64,000 nucleotides of DNA from Candidatus Peribacteria bacterium (GTDB taxonomy: Bacteria > Patescibacteriota > Gracilibacteria > Peribacterales > Peribacteraceae), in NCBI GenBank assembly GCA_023245935.1, contig JAHFJM010000001.1, positions 372,001 to 436,000 of the forward strand, read 5' to 3'. The position numbers were made by a program, and so were the translations under genes. Under the pieces are notes generated by a model. The model was not told the origin of the DNA. It made no database searches and saw only the letters and a list, made by a program, of their open reading frames with translations. Shown here piece by piece: positions 46,296-56,132 of the stretch. Position 1 is the first letter of the stretch, and every line of letters starts with the position of its first letter.

Positions 46296-47262
46296 GAGAA
46301 CCCTCTCCGGTATCCAGCCTTCTGGCAAATTGCATCTCGGGAATTACTTCGGTTCTATCCGTCCGAATCTGGAACTTGCGACGAAAGCGGAACAGAGCTT
46401 CTTCTTCATCGCGGATCTCCATGCGATGACGACGGTGAATGACCCCGCTGTGCTCCGGGAAGCGAGGTCCGATATCATTCTCGACTATCTCGCCTGCGGA
46501 TTCGATCCCGAAGCATCGGTTCTCTTTTATCAGTCGCATGTTCCGGAACATGCGGAATTGTTGTGGATTCTCTCCACCGTCTGCCCGATGGGACTTCTGG
46601 AACGTGCCGTGAGTTACAAGGACAAAGTACAGAAGGGGATTGCCGCTTCCGTCGGGCTCTTCACGTATCCGGTGCTGATGGCTGCCGACATTCTCCTCTA
46701 TGCACCGACTGTCGTGCCCGTCGGTCAGGATCAGAAACAGCACATCGAAATCGCACGTGATCTTGCGATGAAATTCAACCACTCGTTCGGTGAGACATTC
46801 ACGGTGCCGGATCCCCTCATTCGCGAAGACAGTGCCGTCGTCCCCGGTACGGACGGGCAGAAGATGAGCAAGAGTTACGGCAATACAATTCCTCTCTTCG
46901 GTGATGAGAAGGAGACCTTGAAAACGATCATGGGGATCGTGACGGACTCGAAAGGAGTGGAGGAGCCGAAAGATCCGGAGAGCTGCACAGTGTTCAAGTT
47001 GCACAAATTATTCCTGAGTGCTGGGGAAGCGAAGAAGCTCGCAGAGAAGTACAAGGCGGGAGGGCTGGGATACGGGGATGCGAAGAAAATGCTTCTGGAG
47101 ACGACGATGGATTACTTTGCCGCGATGAGGAAGAAGCGTGCGGAACTTGAGAAGAAGCCGGCATACATAAAGGAAGTGATCGCGGAAGGAGCGAAGAAGG
47201 CTTCGATTGTTGCAGGAGGGACGATGCAAAGAGTGAGAAAAGCAGTTGGATTGGATGTGTAA
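46294..47262 (+). CDS. trpS: Tryptophanyl-tRNA synthetase
   Basis: 'SGIQPSGKLHLGNYFGSI', 'PVGQDQKQHIEIARDLA', 'KMSKSYGNTIPLF'. Confidence 0.96.
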   Translation: MRTLSGIQPSGKLHLGNYFGSIRPNLELATKAEQSFFFIADLHAMTTVNDPAVLREARSDIILDYLACGFDPEASVLFYQSHVPEHAELLWILSTVCPMGLLERAVSYKDKVQKGIAASVGLFTYPVLMAADILLYAPTVVPVGQDQKQHIEIARDLAMKFNHSFGETFTVPDPLIREDSAVVPGTDGQKMSKSYGNTIPLFGDEKETLKTIMGIVTDSKGVEEPKDPESCTVFKLHKLFLSAGEAKKLAEKYKAGGLGYGDAKKMLLETTMDYFAAMRKKRAELEKKPAYIKEVIAEGAKKASIVAGGTMQRVRKAVGLDV

Positions 47263-47420
47263 TATTTGAACCCCAGCGGAGGTTCGCCCGCCTGAATGAC
47301 GCAGTTGGGCAGGTAACCTCCGCGCCCGAGGAGAATCATTTCTTGTACCTCGGAAGATATGGATCTTCCGCTACGCGTCATTTTGGTGTATACTGTTCTG
47401 ATTCTTCCACACAAACACCT

Positions 47421-47915
47421 ATGAAAAATAAATCCATGAAGAAGACGAAGAAGACCCAAAAGCACGGTCCGTCGTGGGTGCTTGCACTCGTCGCCATTTT
47501 GGCTCCCGTGTTGGCTGCGGGTGCGATGCCTCTCTTTGCGGCTGAACAGATCGATGCACCGCAGAAGCTCTTCGATTTTTCGCTCTTCAACGGACAGGAA
47601 TTCCTCAGAAGTCGCAGAGAGCGGCATGCAGCTGCTCCCGATATCACTGTTCCGGACAGCGAGGATACGAATGCTCCGGCAACGACGGTCAATCCGTGCG
47701 ATCCGGTTCCGGCTGCTTCTTCTTCGGAATCTTCAGTCGAGCCTCTGACTGTTGATGATCTGACGTATGGTGAACGGGAAGCGCTTCGCGGACAGCTCAG
47801 AAATCGTGCGTGTCCGCAGAACGCAGAGCCAGCGTACCTTGCTCTCTGCCAAAGGCTTGTGAAAGAGATGCCGGTACAGGAGACGAGGACGGGGTTAACA
47901 AATCCGAATCAGTAA
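47421..47915 (+). CDS. Hypothetical exported protein
   Basis: N-terminal hydrophobic 'VLALVAILAPVLAAGAMPLFA'. Confidence 0.6.
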   Translation: MKNKSMKKTKKTQKHGPSWVLALVAILAPVLAAGAMPLFAAEQIDAPQKLFDFSLFNGQEFLRSRRERHAAAPDITVPDSEDTNAPATTVNPCDPVPAASSSESSVEPLTVDDLTYGEREALRGQLRNRACPQNAEPAYLALCQRLVKEMPVQETRTGLTNPNQ

Positions 47916-47918
47916 CTT

Positions 47919-47944
47919 GTTCTTTTTGTCGCGACAAAAAGAAC
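47919..47944. repeat. 26-bp perfect palindrome
   Basis: GTTCTTTTTGTCG|CGACAAAAAGAAC. Confidence 0.95.
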
Positions 47945-48111
47945 CAAAAAACGCTGCGCGCCAACTCCCCCCAGCAGACCCCCACCTGTGGCGCGCGCCA
48001 TCCCTTTGGATGTTGCTATTTTTATAGCTGACCTGAAACCACGATTGCAGCATTACTCACATGAGCGTTTGTATTCTGAAGAGAAAAGTACAGTTAGGAG
48101 GGTAAAGGGGT

Positions 48112-48152
48112 TTGGGGGCATAGGGAACCGAACAAGGTTCCCTTGCCCCCAA
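48112..48152. repeat. Long near-perfect hairpin upstream of an epimerase gene
   Basis: TTGGGGGCATAGGGAACC gaacaa GGTTCCCTTGCCCCCAA. Confidence 0.85.
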
Positions 48153-48208
48153 GATAGAAATTGAATGCATCAACAATCATGATTGGTAAGGTATACTGCG
48201 CACTCACC

Positions 48209-49183
48209 ATGCTTGAACGTGCACATGTGCTCATTACCGGCGGACTCGGTGCCATCGGTTCCGCACTTTCCCGTGCGCTCCTAAAGCGTGATATCGCAAC
48301 GCTCACCATCATCGATGACTTCAGTTCCAGCTCGCCGGATGCCACGCTCGATATCGTGCATGATTCGCGTGTCATTCACCTCCGTCGGTCGATCATCAGT
48401 GATGAGTGCTTACGTCATGCACTCCTCGAGCGTCCGCAGGACATCGTGTTTCATCTCGCCGCGAACTTCGCACACCAGAGCTCTCTGGATCATCCCATCA
48501 TCGATTGTGAAGTGAACAGTCTCGGCACGGCGAAAGTGCTCGAGTACGCGCGGAAAGCCGACGTGAAAAAATTCGTGTTCGCTTCGTCGTCGTGCGTCTA
48601 TGGCAACGCAAAAAGTTACGATGTCGGAACGAAAGACTTCCATCTCGATACGCCGTACGCCATCAACAAATTGCACGGAGAGTACCTCGTAAATTTCTAC
48701 CGCGAGCACCACGGGATGAATACGACGATTCTCCGGTACTTCAATTCGTTCGGTCCGGGGGAGCTCCCCGGCAGATACCGCAACGTGATTCCGAACTTCT
48801 TCGCACGCGCGATGAATGGACAGGATCTGCCGATCACCGGAGACGAGACGGTGTCGCGCGATTTCAACTACGTCGAAAACACCGCGCAGGGGACGATTCT
48901 TGCCGCGGAGAAACCGATCAGTGCGGGGAAGATCTACAACATCGGTTCGGGCAACGAAATCACGATCGTCGAACTCGCGAAGAAGATCAATGCGATCACG
49001 GGAAACAAGGCGGGGATCACGATGCACCCTGCGCGTGTGTGGGATTCGATAAAGAATCGCTGTGCGGATATTTCGCTGACAGTGAAAGAGCTCGGGTACA
49101 AGCCCGTGATTGATTTCGACGCACAGCTTCAGGTGACGTATCAGTGGCTCAAAGAACATCAGAAACATTTTCCCAAAGTATGA
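48209..49183 (+). CDS. NAD-dependent epimerase/dehydratase (UDP-glucose 4-epimerase-like SDR)
   Basis: 'VLITGGLGAIGSAL', 'FASSSCVYGN', 'PYAINKLHGEYLVNFY'. Confidence 0.9.
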   Translation: MLERAHVLITGGLGAIGSALSRALLKRDIATLTIIDDFSSSSPDATLDIVHDSRVIHLRRSIISDECLRHALLERPQDIVFHLAANFAHQSSLDHPIIDCEVNSLGTAKVLEYARKADVKKFVFASSSCVYGNAKSYDVGTKDFHLDTPYAINKLHGEYLVNFYREHHGMNTTILRYFNSFGPGELPGRYRNVIPNFFARAMNGQDLPITGDETVSRDFNYVENTAQGTILAAEKPISAGKIYNIGSGNEITIVELAKKINAITGNKAGITMHPARVWDSIKNRCADISLTVKELGYKPVIDFDAQLQVTYQWLKEHQKHFPKV

Positions 49184-50349
49184 GTCTCAAGATTCTCCTC
49201 ACGTGCGAAGACTATTTTCCGCATATCGGCGGTGCGGAAATCTGCGTGAACGCGCTTCGGAGCGAACTTCGCCTGCTCGGTCACAGCGTGACGCTCTTCA
49301 CGAATACCACTGCGAAGACCGATGATGAAGACGGCGTCGTTCGTCTGGGGTGGAGCCTGAGCCCAAGGTCTTTCTTCTCCCACATTCGGATTCTCTGGAG
49401 ACTGATCGGTGCTTGTGACATTGTGCACTGTCAGTACTCGTTTCGCATCGCTGCGATTGCAGGTGTTCTCGCGCGTCTTCGAGGCAGACCGATGCTCCTG
49501 ACGCAGCAGGGGAAAGGCATCGTGCCTGAGGCGGGTTCAACGTTCCTCAATGCGCTGCTGATCAAAATCTGTCAGCATGTTTCAATGCGAACCGCGACCC
49601 ATCTCACTGCAACGAGTGATGAGATTTTCGATCTCACGGCTGCGTTCGTCCCGCGCTCGAAGATCACGCTCGTCAGCAACGGATACGATGCGAGAAAATT
49701 TGCACCGAATGCCTCTCTTCCCGTTCCGAAGGAATTTTTGCCGATTCCTCCAGGCACGAAAAAAATTCTGAGTGTGCGTCGACTCGTTCCGAAGAACGGC
49801 ATTCATATCTTCATTCAGGCACTCGCACTCGTTAAAAAAACTCGTTCGGATTTTCATTACTTTGCAATCGGCGAGGGAAGGGTGGAAGGATTCATCCGAG
49901 AACTGACCAAAGAATTCGGACTTGAGAAGCACGTGACACTTCTCGGGAAGCGGGGGAACGACACGTTGCCGTCGTTTTATCAACATGCGGATCTGATCGT
50001 CGTTCCTTCGAGCGCGGAAGCCAGGAGCATCGCGTGCATCGAGGCGATGGGAATGGGTAAACCGATTATTGCGAGCCGAGTCGGCGGATTGATCGATTTG
50101 CTTGGAAGTGACAGTCGCTACGGCGAACTCGTTCGTATCTACGACAGCGAAGCCTGCACCTACGGTCCGCCGGATCGTTTGTCTGCAGAGCGTCTGCAGC
50201 CGCTTACCGATGCAATCCTTGCGTTCCTGCAAAATCCTGTGCCGCTACTTGAGAAAGCACAGAAAGCACGGGCGTTTGTTGAGAAGGAGTGTTCGTGGAA
50301 GATCATTACGGGGATCTATGTTGGGATGTATGAGCGACTGCTTTCATAA
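49180..50349 (+). CDS. Family 4 glycosyltransferase
   Basis: 'EDYFPHIGGAEICVNAL', 'KILSVRRLVPKNGIHIFIQAL', 'EARSIACIEAMGMGKPIIAS'; ATGA overlap with upstream gene. Confidence 0.9.
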   Translation: MSLKILLTCEDYFPHIGGAEICVNALRSELRLLGHSVTLFTNTTAKTDDEDGVVRLGWSLSPRSFFSHIRILWRLIGACDIVHCQYSFRIAAIAGVLARLRGRPMLLTQQGKGIVPEAGSTFLNALLIKICQHVSMRTATHLTATSDEIFDLTAAFVPRSKITLVSNGYDARKFAPNASLPVPKEFLPIPPGTKKILSVRRLVPKNGIHIFIQALALVKKTRSDFHYFAIGEGRVEGFIRELTKEFGLEKHVTLLGKRGNDTLPSFYQHADLIVVPSSAEARSIACIEAMGMGKPIIASRVGGLIDLLGSDSRYGELVRIYDSEACTYGPPDRLSAERLQPLTDAILAFLQNPVPLLEKAQKARAFVEKECSWKIITGIYVGMYERLLS

Positions 50350-51488
50350 ATCTTCATCACCTTCTGGAGGTACCTCTCAATCGAGAAGCTCTCTTCCATA
50401 TGTTTTCGTGCGTTTTTTCCAACGACTTCACATTCCTCGCGGTGATCGATACACCACTGCAATTTCTCCCGTAGCTGTATCTGATTATTCGGATCCACAA
50501 TCCAACCTGTGATAGAGTCTAAAACAGCCTCTTTCGATCCTCCGAAGCAGGTCGCGATGACGGGACGGGAGCATGCCATGGCTTCGAGACACACCGTTGG
50601 GAATGGGTCCAGATAGATCGACGGAACGACGGCAACGTCACATGCCGCGTACAGAAGACGCATTTGCTCCGCTGATTGATTCTCGTAGCAGAGCACACGA
50701 TTTTTAATGCGACCGAATGCACCGGCACGTGTGTCGCCAGCTACGATCAGAAGCGCGTTCTCCGGAAGTGCCGAATCGAGCGCTGTAGAGCCCTTATCGT
50801 GCCCAATTCTTCCTGCGAAGAGGAACACGGTTTTTGCTTTCGGTATGTCGAGTTGTTTCCGTGCATCTTCTCTCGATACTTGTTCCTTCCAGAAATTCAG
50901 ATCGATTCCGTTGCGAATCGTCGTGAGATTCCGGAGTCCGGTTTCCGCAAGAAAGTTTTTCAGCGCATCGCTGACACAGATAATTTTTTTGCAGTGATTC
51001 AGTGCTTTCCGAATCAGCACATTCCGAAACGGATTGTATTCCCATCGCATGCGGCGCAAATCTTGCGATATTTCGTGAGGAACGCCATCGAGGACTTTGC
51101 CATACGCAACCGTCATCACACCGTGAGCCGTGTAGATCACCGGAATGCCATGTTCCGTCGCCGGCTTGATCCAGCGGTAACCGAGTTGCCACGCAAGCCC
51201 GTGCGCATGGATGAGATCAGGTTGTATGTTCTCGATCACTTCCATGACCTCTCGCTCACGACGCACAGAGAAGACACTTCGATAGTGCGCCCATCTGCGA
51301 GGAATGACAGGAATTGTATGGATACGTATCCCGTCTTTTGTGTCCGGGAAACTTCCAGATGCTCCCGCAGTTAGAATGTGCACTTCATGCCCAAGACGAG
51401 AAAGCCCGAGACTCGTTTCCCACGCGATACGTCCCGATCCGCCGAGAACAGCGGGCGGGAGGTCGTCGGTCAGTTGAAGGATGCGCAT
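50316..51488 (-). CDS. Family 4 glycosyltransferase
   Basis: 'DDLPPAVLGGSGRIAWETSLGLSRLGHEVHILTAG', 'DPFPTVCLEAMACSRPVIATCFGGSKE'. Confidence 0.9.
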   Translation of the reverse strand: MRILQLTDDLPPAVLGGSGRIAWETSLGLSRLGHEVHILTAGASGSFPDTKDGIRIHTIPVIPRRWAHYRSVFSVRREREVMEVIENIQPDLIHAHGLAWQLGYRWIKPATEHGIPVIYTAHGVMTVAYGKVLDGVPHEISQDLRRMRWEYNPFRNVLIRKALNHCKKIICVSDALKNFLAETGLRNLTTIRNGIDLNFWKEQVSREDARKQLDIPKAKTVFLFAGRIGHDKGSTALDSALPENALLIVAGDTRAGAFGRIKNRVLCYENQSAEQMRLLYAACDVAVVPSIYLDPFPTVCLEAMACSRPVIATCFGGSKEAVLDSITGWIVDPNNQIQLREKLQWCIDHREECEVVGKNARKHMEESFSIERYLQKVMKIYESSRSYIPT

Positions 51489-51640
51489 GGAGGAAGTGTA
51501 TAGATCAATCGATTATTGTTGTAGATTCGGCGCTTTACAGACTAAATTTTTTCAGCGAGTATTGATGCCTCAAGCCGGCGTGCGTCATAACGCCAGGTCG
51601 TTGCATCTATACTCCGCCCATTCCTTTCTCATCGTTACTC

Positions 51641-52468
51641 ATGCAAACAGTCACAAAAGATCATAAGCCAAAGGCTCATCCCAGTCTGATCGTTCGCTGT
51701 CTTCGGTCGTTGCATCTGGCCGATTTTGCCTTTGGTGTGAAGAAATTTTTGTACCAATTCCTCCTCGTGGACGGGGTTCGCACGACGATAGCAGGCATTC
51801 GCTACTTTTATTTTGTAGTCATCTGCCGTCGATTGAGAACGTTTGATTCTAAGACTGGAGATTTGAAGTCTTATGCAGTGTCGCACAATCGTGATTGTAT
51901 GCTGAAGACTGTAGGAGGTCTTTCTGTTACGCGCTCCAGCTTGTTGCTCTATCCTTTATCAGCTATCCGCATAAGCAAAGCAGATCCTGTATTGTCTATT
52001 GGACCACGAACAGAGGGTGAGATTTTAAATCTGATGGGATTAGGATTTCACAATATTCGTGCTCTGGATCTTATTACGTACTCCCCATGGGTTGAGCTGG
52101 GTGATATTCATGCCATGCCTTACAAGGATAACCAATTTGCAGTGGTGATCATCGGATGGGTGCTTACCTATAGCAAAAATCAGCGCAAAGCAGCGCTTGA
52201 GGCAATTCGAGTCGTTCGAGATGGAGGTATTATTGCTGTCGGCTGTGCATCGGCTACTCCTGAAGAAAGAGAGAGGGTACAAGGTTCAAATGTTCCACCA
52301 GACATGAGAGTGAGTCACTGGATTCCAACCTTTCAAGAGCTTCTTGATTGCTTCGAGCCCTGTGTTGATCATCTTTATTTTGCGCAAGATATTCTTCCGC
52401 CTCCGGCTACACATGGAAATCTGGTAGCACTCTTTTCAGTCAAAAAATCAGCAGGCAGCGCCTTGTAG
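51641..52468 (+). CDS. SAM methyltransferase-like protein
   Basis: 'PVLSIGPRTEGEILNLMGLGFHNIRALDL', 'KAALEAIRVVRDGGIIAVG'. Confidence 0.65.
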   Translation: MQTVTKDHKPKAHPSLIVRCLRSLHLADFAFGVKKFLYQFLLVDGVRTTIAGIRYFYFVVICRRLRTFDSKTGDLKSYAVSHNRDCMLKTVGGLSVTRSSLLLYPLSAIRISKADPVLSIGPRTEGEILNLMGLGFHNIRALDLITYSPWVELGDIHAMPYKDNQFAVVIIGWVLTYSKNQRKAALEAIRVVRDGGIIAVGCASATPEERERVQGSNVPPDMRVSHWIPTFQELLDCFEPCVDHLYFAQDILPPPATHGNLVALFSVKKSAGSAL

Positions 52469-52480
52469 GACTTCATTTGT

Positions 52481-53131
52481 TCAGCTTTTCTTGGCAAGAA
52501 CACACCATCCGATTGTGTGCAGAGCGACTGCCGGGCTTTTCGAGATTTCATCTCTCCAGATTGCGTACTTGTTCAGGAGGATTGAGAGGGGACAGAGAAT
52601 CCACATTGCGAGCTTGTTCTCGTAGGGCTTCCACGTATTGATCAGATGACGGATCTTTATCTGCATCATCATGCAGTGATATTTGCCGCGCTGATCCATC
52701 GCTTCCACGGTGAACCCTGCTTCGGTGAAGAGTGTGCGTAGCCCGTAGTTCGTGTAGCGAAAGTAGTCGTGTGGCTCTTCATGAAGTTCGTTCGTTTGAG
52801 GAACGGTGAACAGACAGTAGCCACCCGGTTTCAGCACGCGGAAGAGCTCCTTGATGGCGATCCACGGATGCGGCAGATGTTCGAAGACCTGCGTGCAGAG
52901 AATGCTATCCACACTCTTGTCCTGCAGCGGGATCGCTTCCGCGGAACCGATGAGATCGGGCTTCCAGTCCGTATCGCGGTCGAGGGTTCGGTACGACAAC
53001 ACATGTTTGAAGAGCGCGTCGTACCTCCTGCATCGCCCGCAGCCGACATCGAGGAGGTCGCCAGTGAGCTTCTTTGCATGACGAGCGATTTGTTCGTTTA
53101 AGAGATAGCGGTCGGGTTGGGTGACGATCAT
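52481..53131 (-). CDS. Class I SAM-dependent methyltransferase
   Basis: 'GDLLDVGCGRCRRYDALF', 'SVDSILCTQVFEHLPHPWIAIKELFRVLKPGGYCLFTVPQTNELHEEPHDYFRYT'. Confidence 0.88.
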   Translation of the reverse strand: MIVTQPDRYLLNEQIARHAKKLTGDLLDVGCGRCRRYDALFKHVLSYRTLDRDTDWKPDLIGSAEAIPLQDKSVDSILCTQVFEHLPHPWIAIKELFRVLKPGGYCLFTVPQTNELHEEPHDYFRYTNYGLRTLFTEAGFTVEAMDQRGKYHCMMMQIKIRHLINTWKPYENKLAMWILCPLSILLNKYAIWRDEISKSPAVALHTIGWCVLAKKS

Positions 53132-53206
53132 GGAGGAAGTGTACCAAACCTACCCTATTTTCTACATGTCTTTTCCGTTGTTTTCCGCACACAAAACAGC
53201 CAAACT

Positions 53207-55030
53207 ATGCCCCGCATGGCAAACGAGCTCACCACCTTCCGTTCCATCCTCGCGCTTCTCAAAAAAATTCACATTCATCCGGGGTATTTTACCGTCCCCA
53301 TTCTTCTTTCGATTGGCGCCGCGACGTTCGAAGGAGTCGGTATGGGGCTCCTCATCCCGATGCTCAGCGGCTTCCTCAGCAAGGATTACAGCTTCATCAA
53401 GACGGTTCCGATCCTCGGGCGTCTGGTAGCGATGTTACCGCTGAGTATTACGTCGAGTGACAAAATGCTGTTCTTCGTCCTCATCGGGGTCTTCGTTTCT
53501 GTGATTCTTCTCAAGAATATTCTCCGGTACTCGGCGTCTGTGAGCATGGCGTACCTCGGGACGCGGACGGTTCACCATCTTCGTAAGCAGGTGTTTAATG
53601 CGTATTTGGGTTTTGGGAAGCTGTACTTCGATCAAACCAATGTCGGACATCATAGCATCGTCCTCTCCCAGTTCACCACTGAGGCGCTGCAGCCGCTTCT
53701 TAATATCGATCGTTTCTTCCATGCGGTCTTCTCGATGACTGCTTACCTCATCGTGATGTGCGCCATTTCGTGGAAGTTGACACTCGTGTGCATTCCGCTG
53801 TTTGCCATTCTCCATTTCGGCGTGCAGCGTCTCATCGTTGTCATTCGTCGCATGTCTCGACTGAGTGTCGAGAGAGCGAGTGATTCTGGGAAGAAGGTCA
53901 TCGAGATTCTCTCGACGATCTCTCTTGTGAAGGCTTTCAATACGGAAGAGCAGGAACGTCATCGGTACACCGAGATCAGTGACGATCGTGCGAAGCTGGA
54001 GTATCGGACAAGCGTTCTCAAACAGCTCATCGGACCACTGCAGGAGACGATCACGCTGTTTGCAGCACTGCTCCTGCTCTCTGGCATGCTGTATCTTCTC
54101 GTGCGAGAGGGTGGAACCAATCCTCCTTCCTTTCTCGTCTATTTTTATCTGATTCTGAACATGTCGAATAAGTTCGGTGTCTTCTCCGGATTCCAGAGTA
54201 ATCTCGCGAATGCGAGTGGGCAAGTGAAGGAGGTGCTCAGCGTTTTCGAGCCGGAAGGCAAGTTCATTGTGCCGGAAGGATCGAAGAAATTTCTCGGATT
54301 GCAGCAAGCTATCCAGTTCAGGCATCTTGATTTTTTCTATGCTGCCGATCGTAAGATTCTAAGTGGATTGTCGTTTGTCGTAAAAAAAAATGCAGTGACG
54401 GCTCTCGTGGGTCCGACCGGTGCGGGCAAGACGACGATCATCAATCTTCTTCTTCGTTTCTACGATTGTCCTACAGGTTCGGTTTTTCTCGATGACAACG
54501 ACATTCGTTCATTCACTACGGTTTCCTTGCGCACCCATATGGCAGTCGTAAGCCAAGACACGCTTCTTCTACATGACACGCTTCGTAGCAACATTCTCTA
54601 TGGACAGGAGAAAGTCACCCAGAAAGAACTCTCGGAAGCGGTAAGACGGGCAAGACTTGAGGAGTATGTGAAACTCCTTCCTCAGGGTTTGGATACGCTT
54701 GTTGGCGACAGGGGTGTGAAACTGTCGGGAGGGGAGAAGCAACGAGTGTCGATCGCGAGGGCACTCCTCAAGAAGGCAGATATCCTGATCCTTGACGAAG
54801 CGACAAGCTCGCTCGATTCCGAAACGGAGAAGCTTGTGCAAGAGGCGATTGACGAGGTTATTTTCGGGAAAACCGCCATTGTCATCGCACATCGACTTTC
54901 GACCATAAAAAATGCAAACAAGATCGTGGTGATCGATCAGGGAACATGCGTTGAGGAAGGAACGCACGAAGAATTGCTAAAGAGAGAGGGTCTTTTTTAC
55001 AGGCTGTGGCAGGAGCAGATGTTCCAATGA
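53207..55030 (+). CDS. ABC transporter, fused permease/ATPase (MsbA-like)
   Basis: 'VTALVGPTGAGKTTIINLLLRFYD', 'LSGGEKQRVSIARALLKKADILILDEATSSLDSETE', H-loop 'VIAHRLSTI'. Confidence 0.94.
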   Translation: MPRMANELTTFRSILALLKKIHIHPGYFTVPILLSIGAATFEGVGMGLLIPMLSGFLSKDYSFIKTVPILGRLVAMLPLSITSSDKMLFFVLIGVFVSVILLKNILRYSASVSMAYLGTRTVHHLRKQVFNAYLGFGKLYFDQTNVGHHSIVLSQFTTEALQPLLNIDRFFHAVFSMTAYLIVMCAISWKLTLVCIPLFAILHFGVQRLIVVIRRMSRLSVERASDSGKKVIEILSTISLVKAFNTEEQERHRYTEISDDRAKLEYRTSVLKQLIGPLQETITLFAALLLLSGMLYLLVREGGTNPPSFLVYFYLILNMSNKFGVFSGFQSNLANASGQVKEVLSVFEPEGKFIVPEGSKKFLGLQQAIQFRHLDFFYAADRKILSGLSFVVKKNAVTALVGPTGAGKTTIINLLLRFYDCPTGSVFLDDNDIRSFTTVSLRTHMAVVSQDTLLLHDTLRSNILYGQEKVTQKELSEAVRRARLEEYVKLLPQGLDTLVGDRGVKLSGGEKQRVSIARALLKKADILILDEATSSLDSETEKLVQEAIDEVIFGKTAIVIAHRLSTIKNANKIVVIDQGTCVEEGTHEELLKREGLFYRLWQEQMFQ

Positions 55031-55034
55031 ACGC

Positions 55035-56117
55035 ATGACGAAAAGATCGATTGGTATCGGCGTGATCGGTACGGGATTTGGATCGTATGTTCTTGTTCCG
55101 GCATTCAAGGCTCTTCCGAGTGTCACCGTGCTCGGTGTCGCTTCTAGGGATTCCGCGCATGCTGCCAAAGCTGCGTCCGATCTCGGCATTCGATTCTATC
55201 CTTCCTCTCATGAACTGTTGCAGGATCCGATGATCAGTGCTGTTGCAATCGCGTTACCTCCAGCGGAGCATCCTGCAGTCGTCTTCGAAGCGGTGAGAGC
55301 GGGAAAACATGTCTTCTGCGAAAAGCCGATGGCACTTCGCATTGCAGATACACGCTTGATGATGGAAGCGGCAAAGAAAGCAAATATTGTGCATATGGTT
55401 GATTTTGAGTTTCGCGAATTCCCCGAAGTTTGCGCTTTTCGAAGCATCGTTCAGAGCGGTGCTCTTGGCACGATACAATCGATTTTGGCAGAGTGGTCGG
55501 TTGGGACATGGGCCGATGCTTCCCGTCCTTGGAGTTGGAAATGTGATCTGAAGCAAGGGGGTGGCGTGCTGACAGCACTCGGGATGCACATGCTTGATCT
55601 TCTTGAGTTCACCATAGGTCCGCTTCGCTCCGTGCGTGCCAAGCTTTCGACTTCCATCGCTCATCGATCCCTCCCCAATGGAACAACCAGACCTGTCACT
55701 GCAGAAGATACTGCGGAAATTGATCTGCAGTTTCTTTCCGGAATCTCTGGCAATCTGCGACTATCGAATGTGCAAACGTCTGGTGCCGGTCAGTGGTTGA
55801 CGGTGATCGGCACTGAGAAAAGCGTACGCGTGGGGAGCGGGAATGCGGAGCACTATGGGCAACGCTTCGATCTTGATGAAGGGGTCGATGGAGTTTGGCA
55901 GCCGATTCCTCTCAAGACAGAAACAATCGATACCGAAGATGGGCGTATCCGTGCAGTGCGTATTCTGGCCTCCCGTTTCGCTGATGCCATTCGCACAGGC
56001 AACAGGGATGTCCGTCCTTCCTTTCTCGACGGGGTCAGGGGGCAAATCATTCTGGATGCAGTGCGCGAGTCACATCGACTCGGGACTTCGGTGGAAATTT
56101 TCGAGCCTTTGGCGTAG
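55035..56117 (+). CDS. Gfo/Idh/MocA-family oxidoreductase
   Basis: 'IGIGVIGTGFGSYVLVPAF', 'AGKHVFCEKPMALRIADTRLMM'. Confidence 0.92.
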   Translation: MTKRSIGIGVIGTGFGSYVLVPAFKALPSVTVLGVASRDSAHAAKAASDLGIRFYPSSHELLQDPMISAVAIALPPAEHPAVVFEAVRAGKHVFCEKPMALRIADTRLMMEAAKKANIVHMVDFEFREFPEVCAFRSIVQSGALGTIQSILAEWSVGTWADASRPWSWKCDLKQGGGVLTALGMHMLDLLEFTIGPLRSVRAKLSTSIAHRSLPNGTTRPVTAEDTAEIDLQFLSGISGNLRLSNVQTSGAGQWLTVIGTEKSVRVGSGNAEHYGQRFDLDEGVDGVWQPIPLKTETIDTEDGRIRAVRILASRFADAIRTGNRDVRPSFLDGVRGQIILDAVRESHRLGTSVEIFEPLA

Positions 56118-56132
56118 AGTTTTTTCACTATC

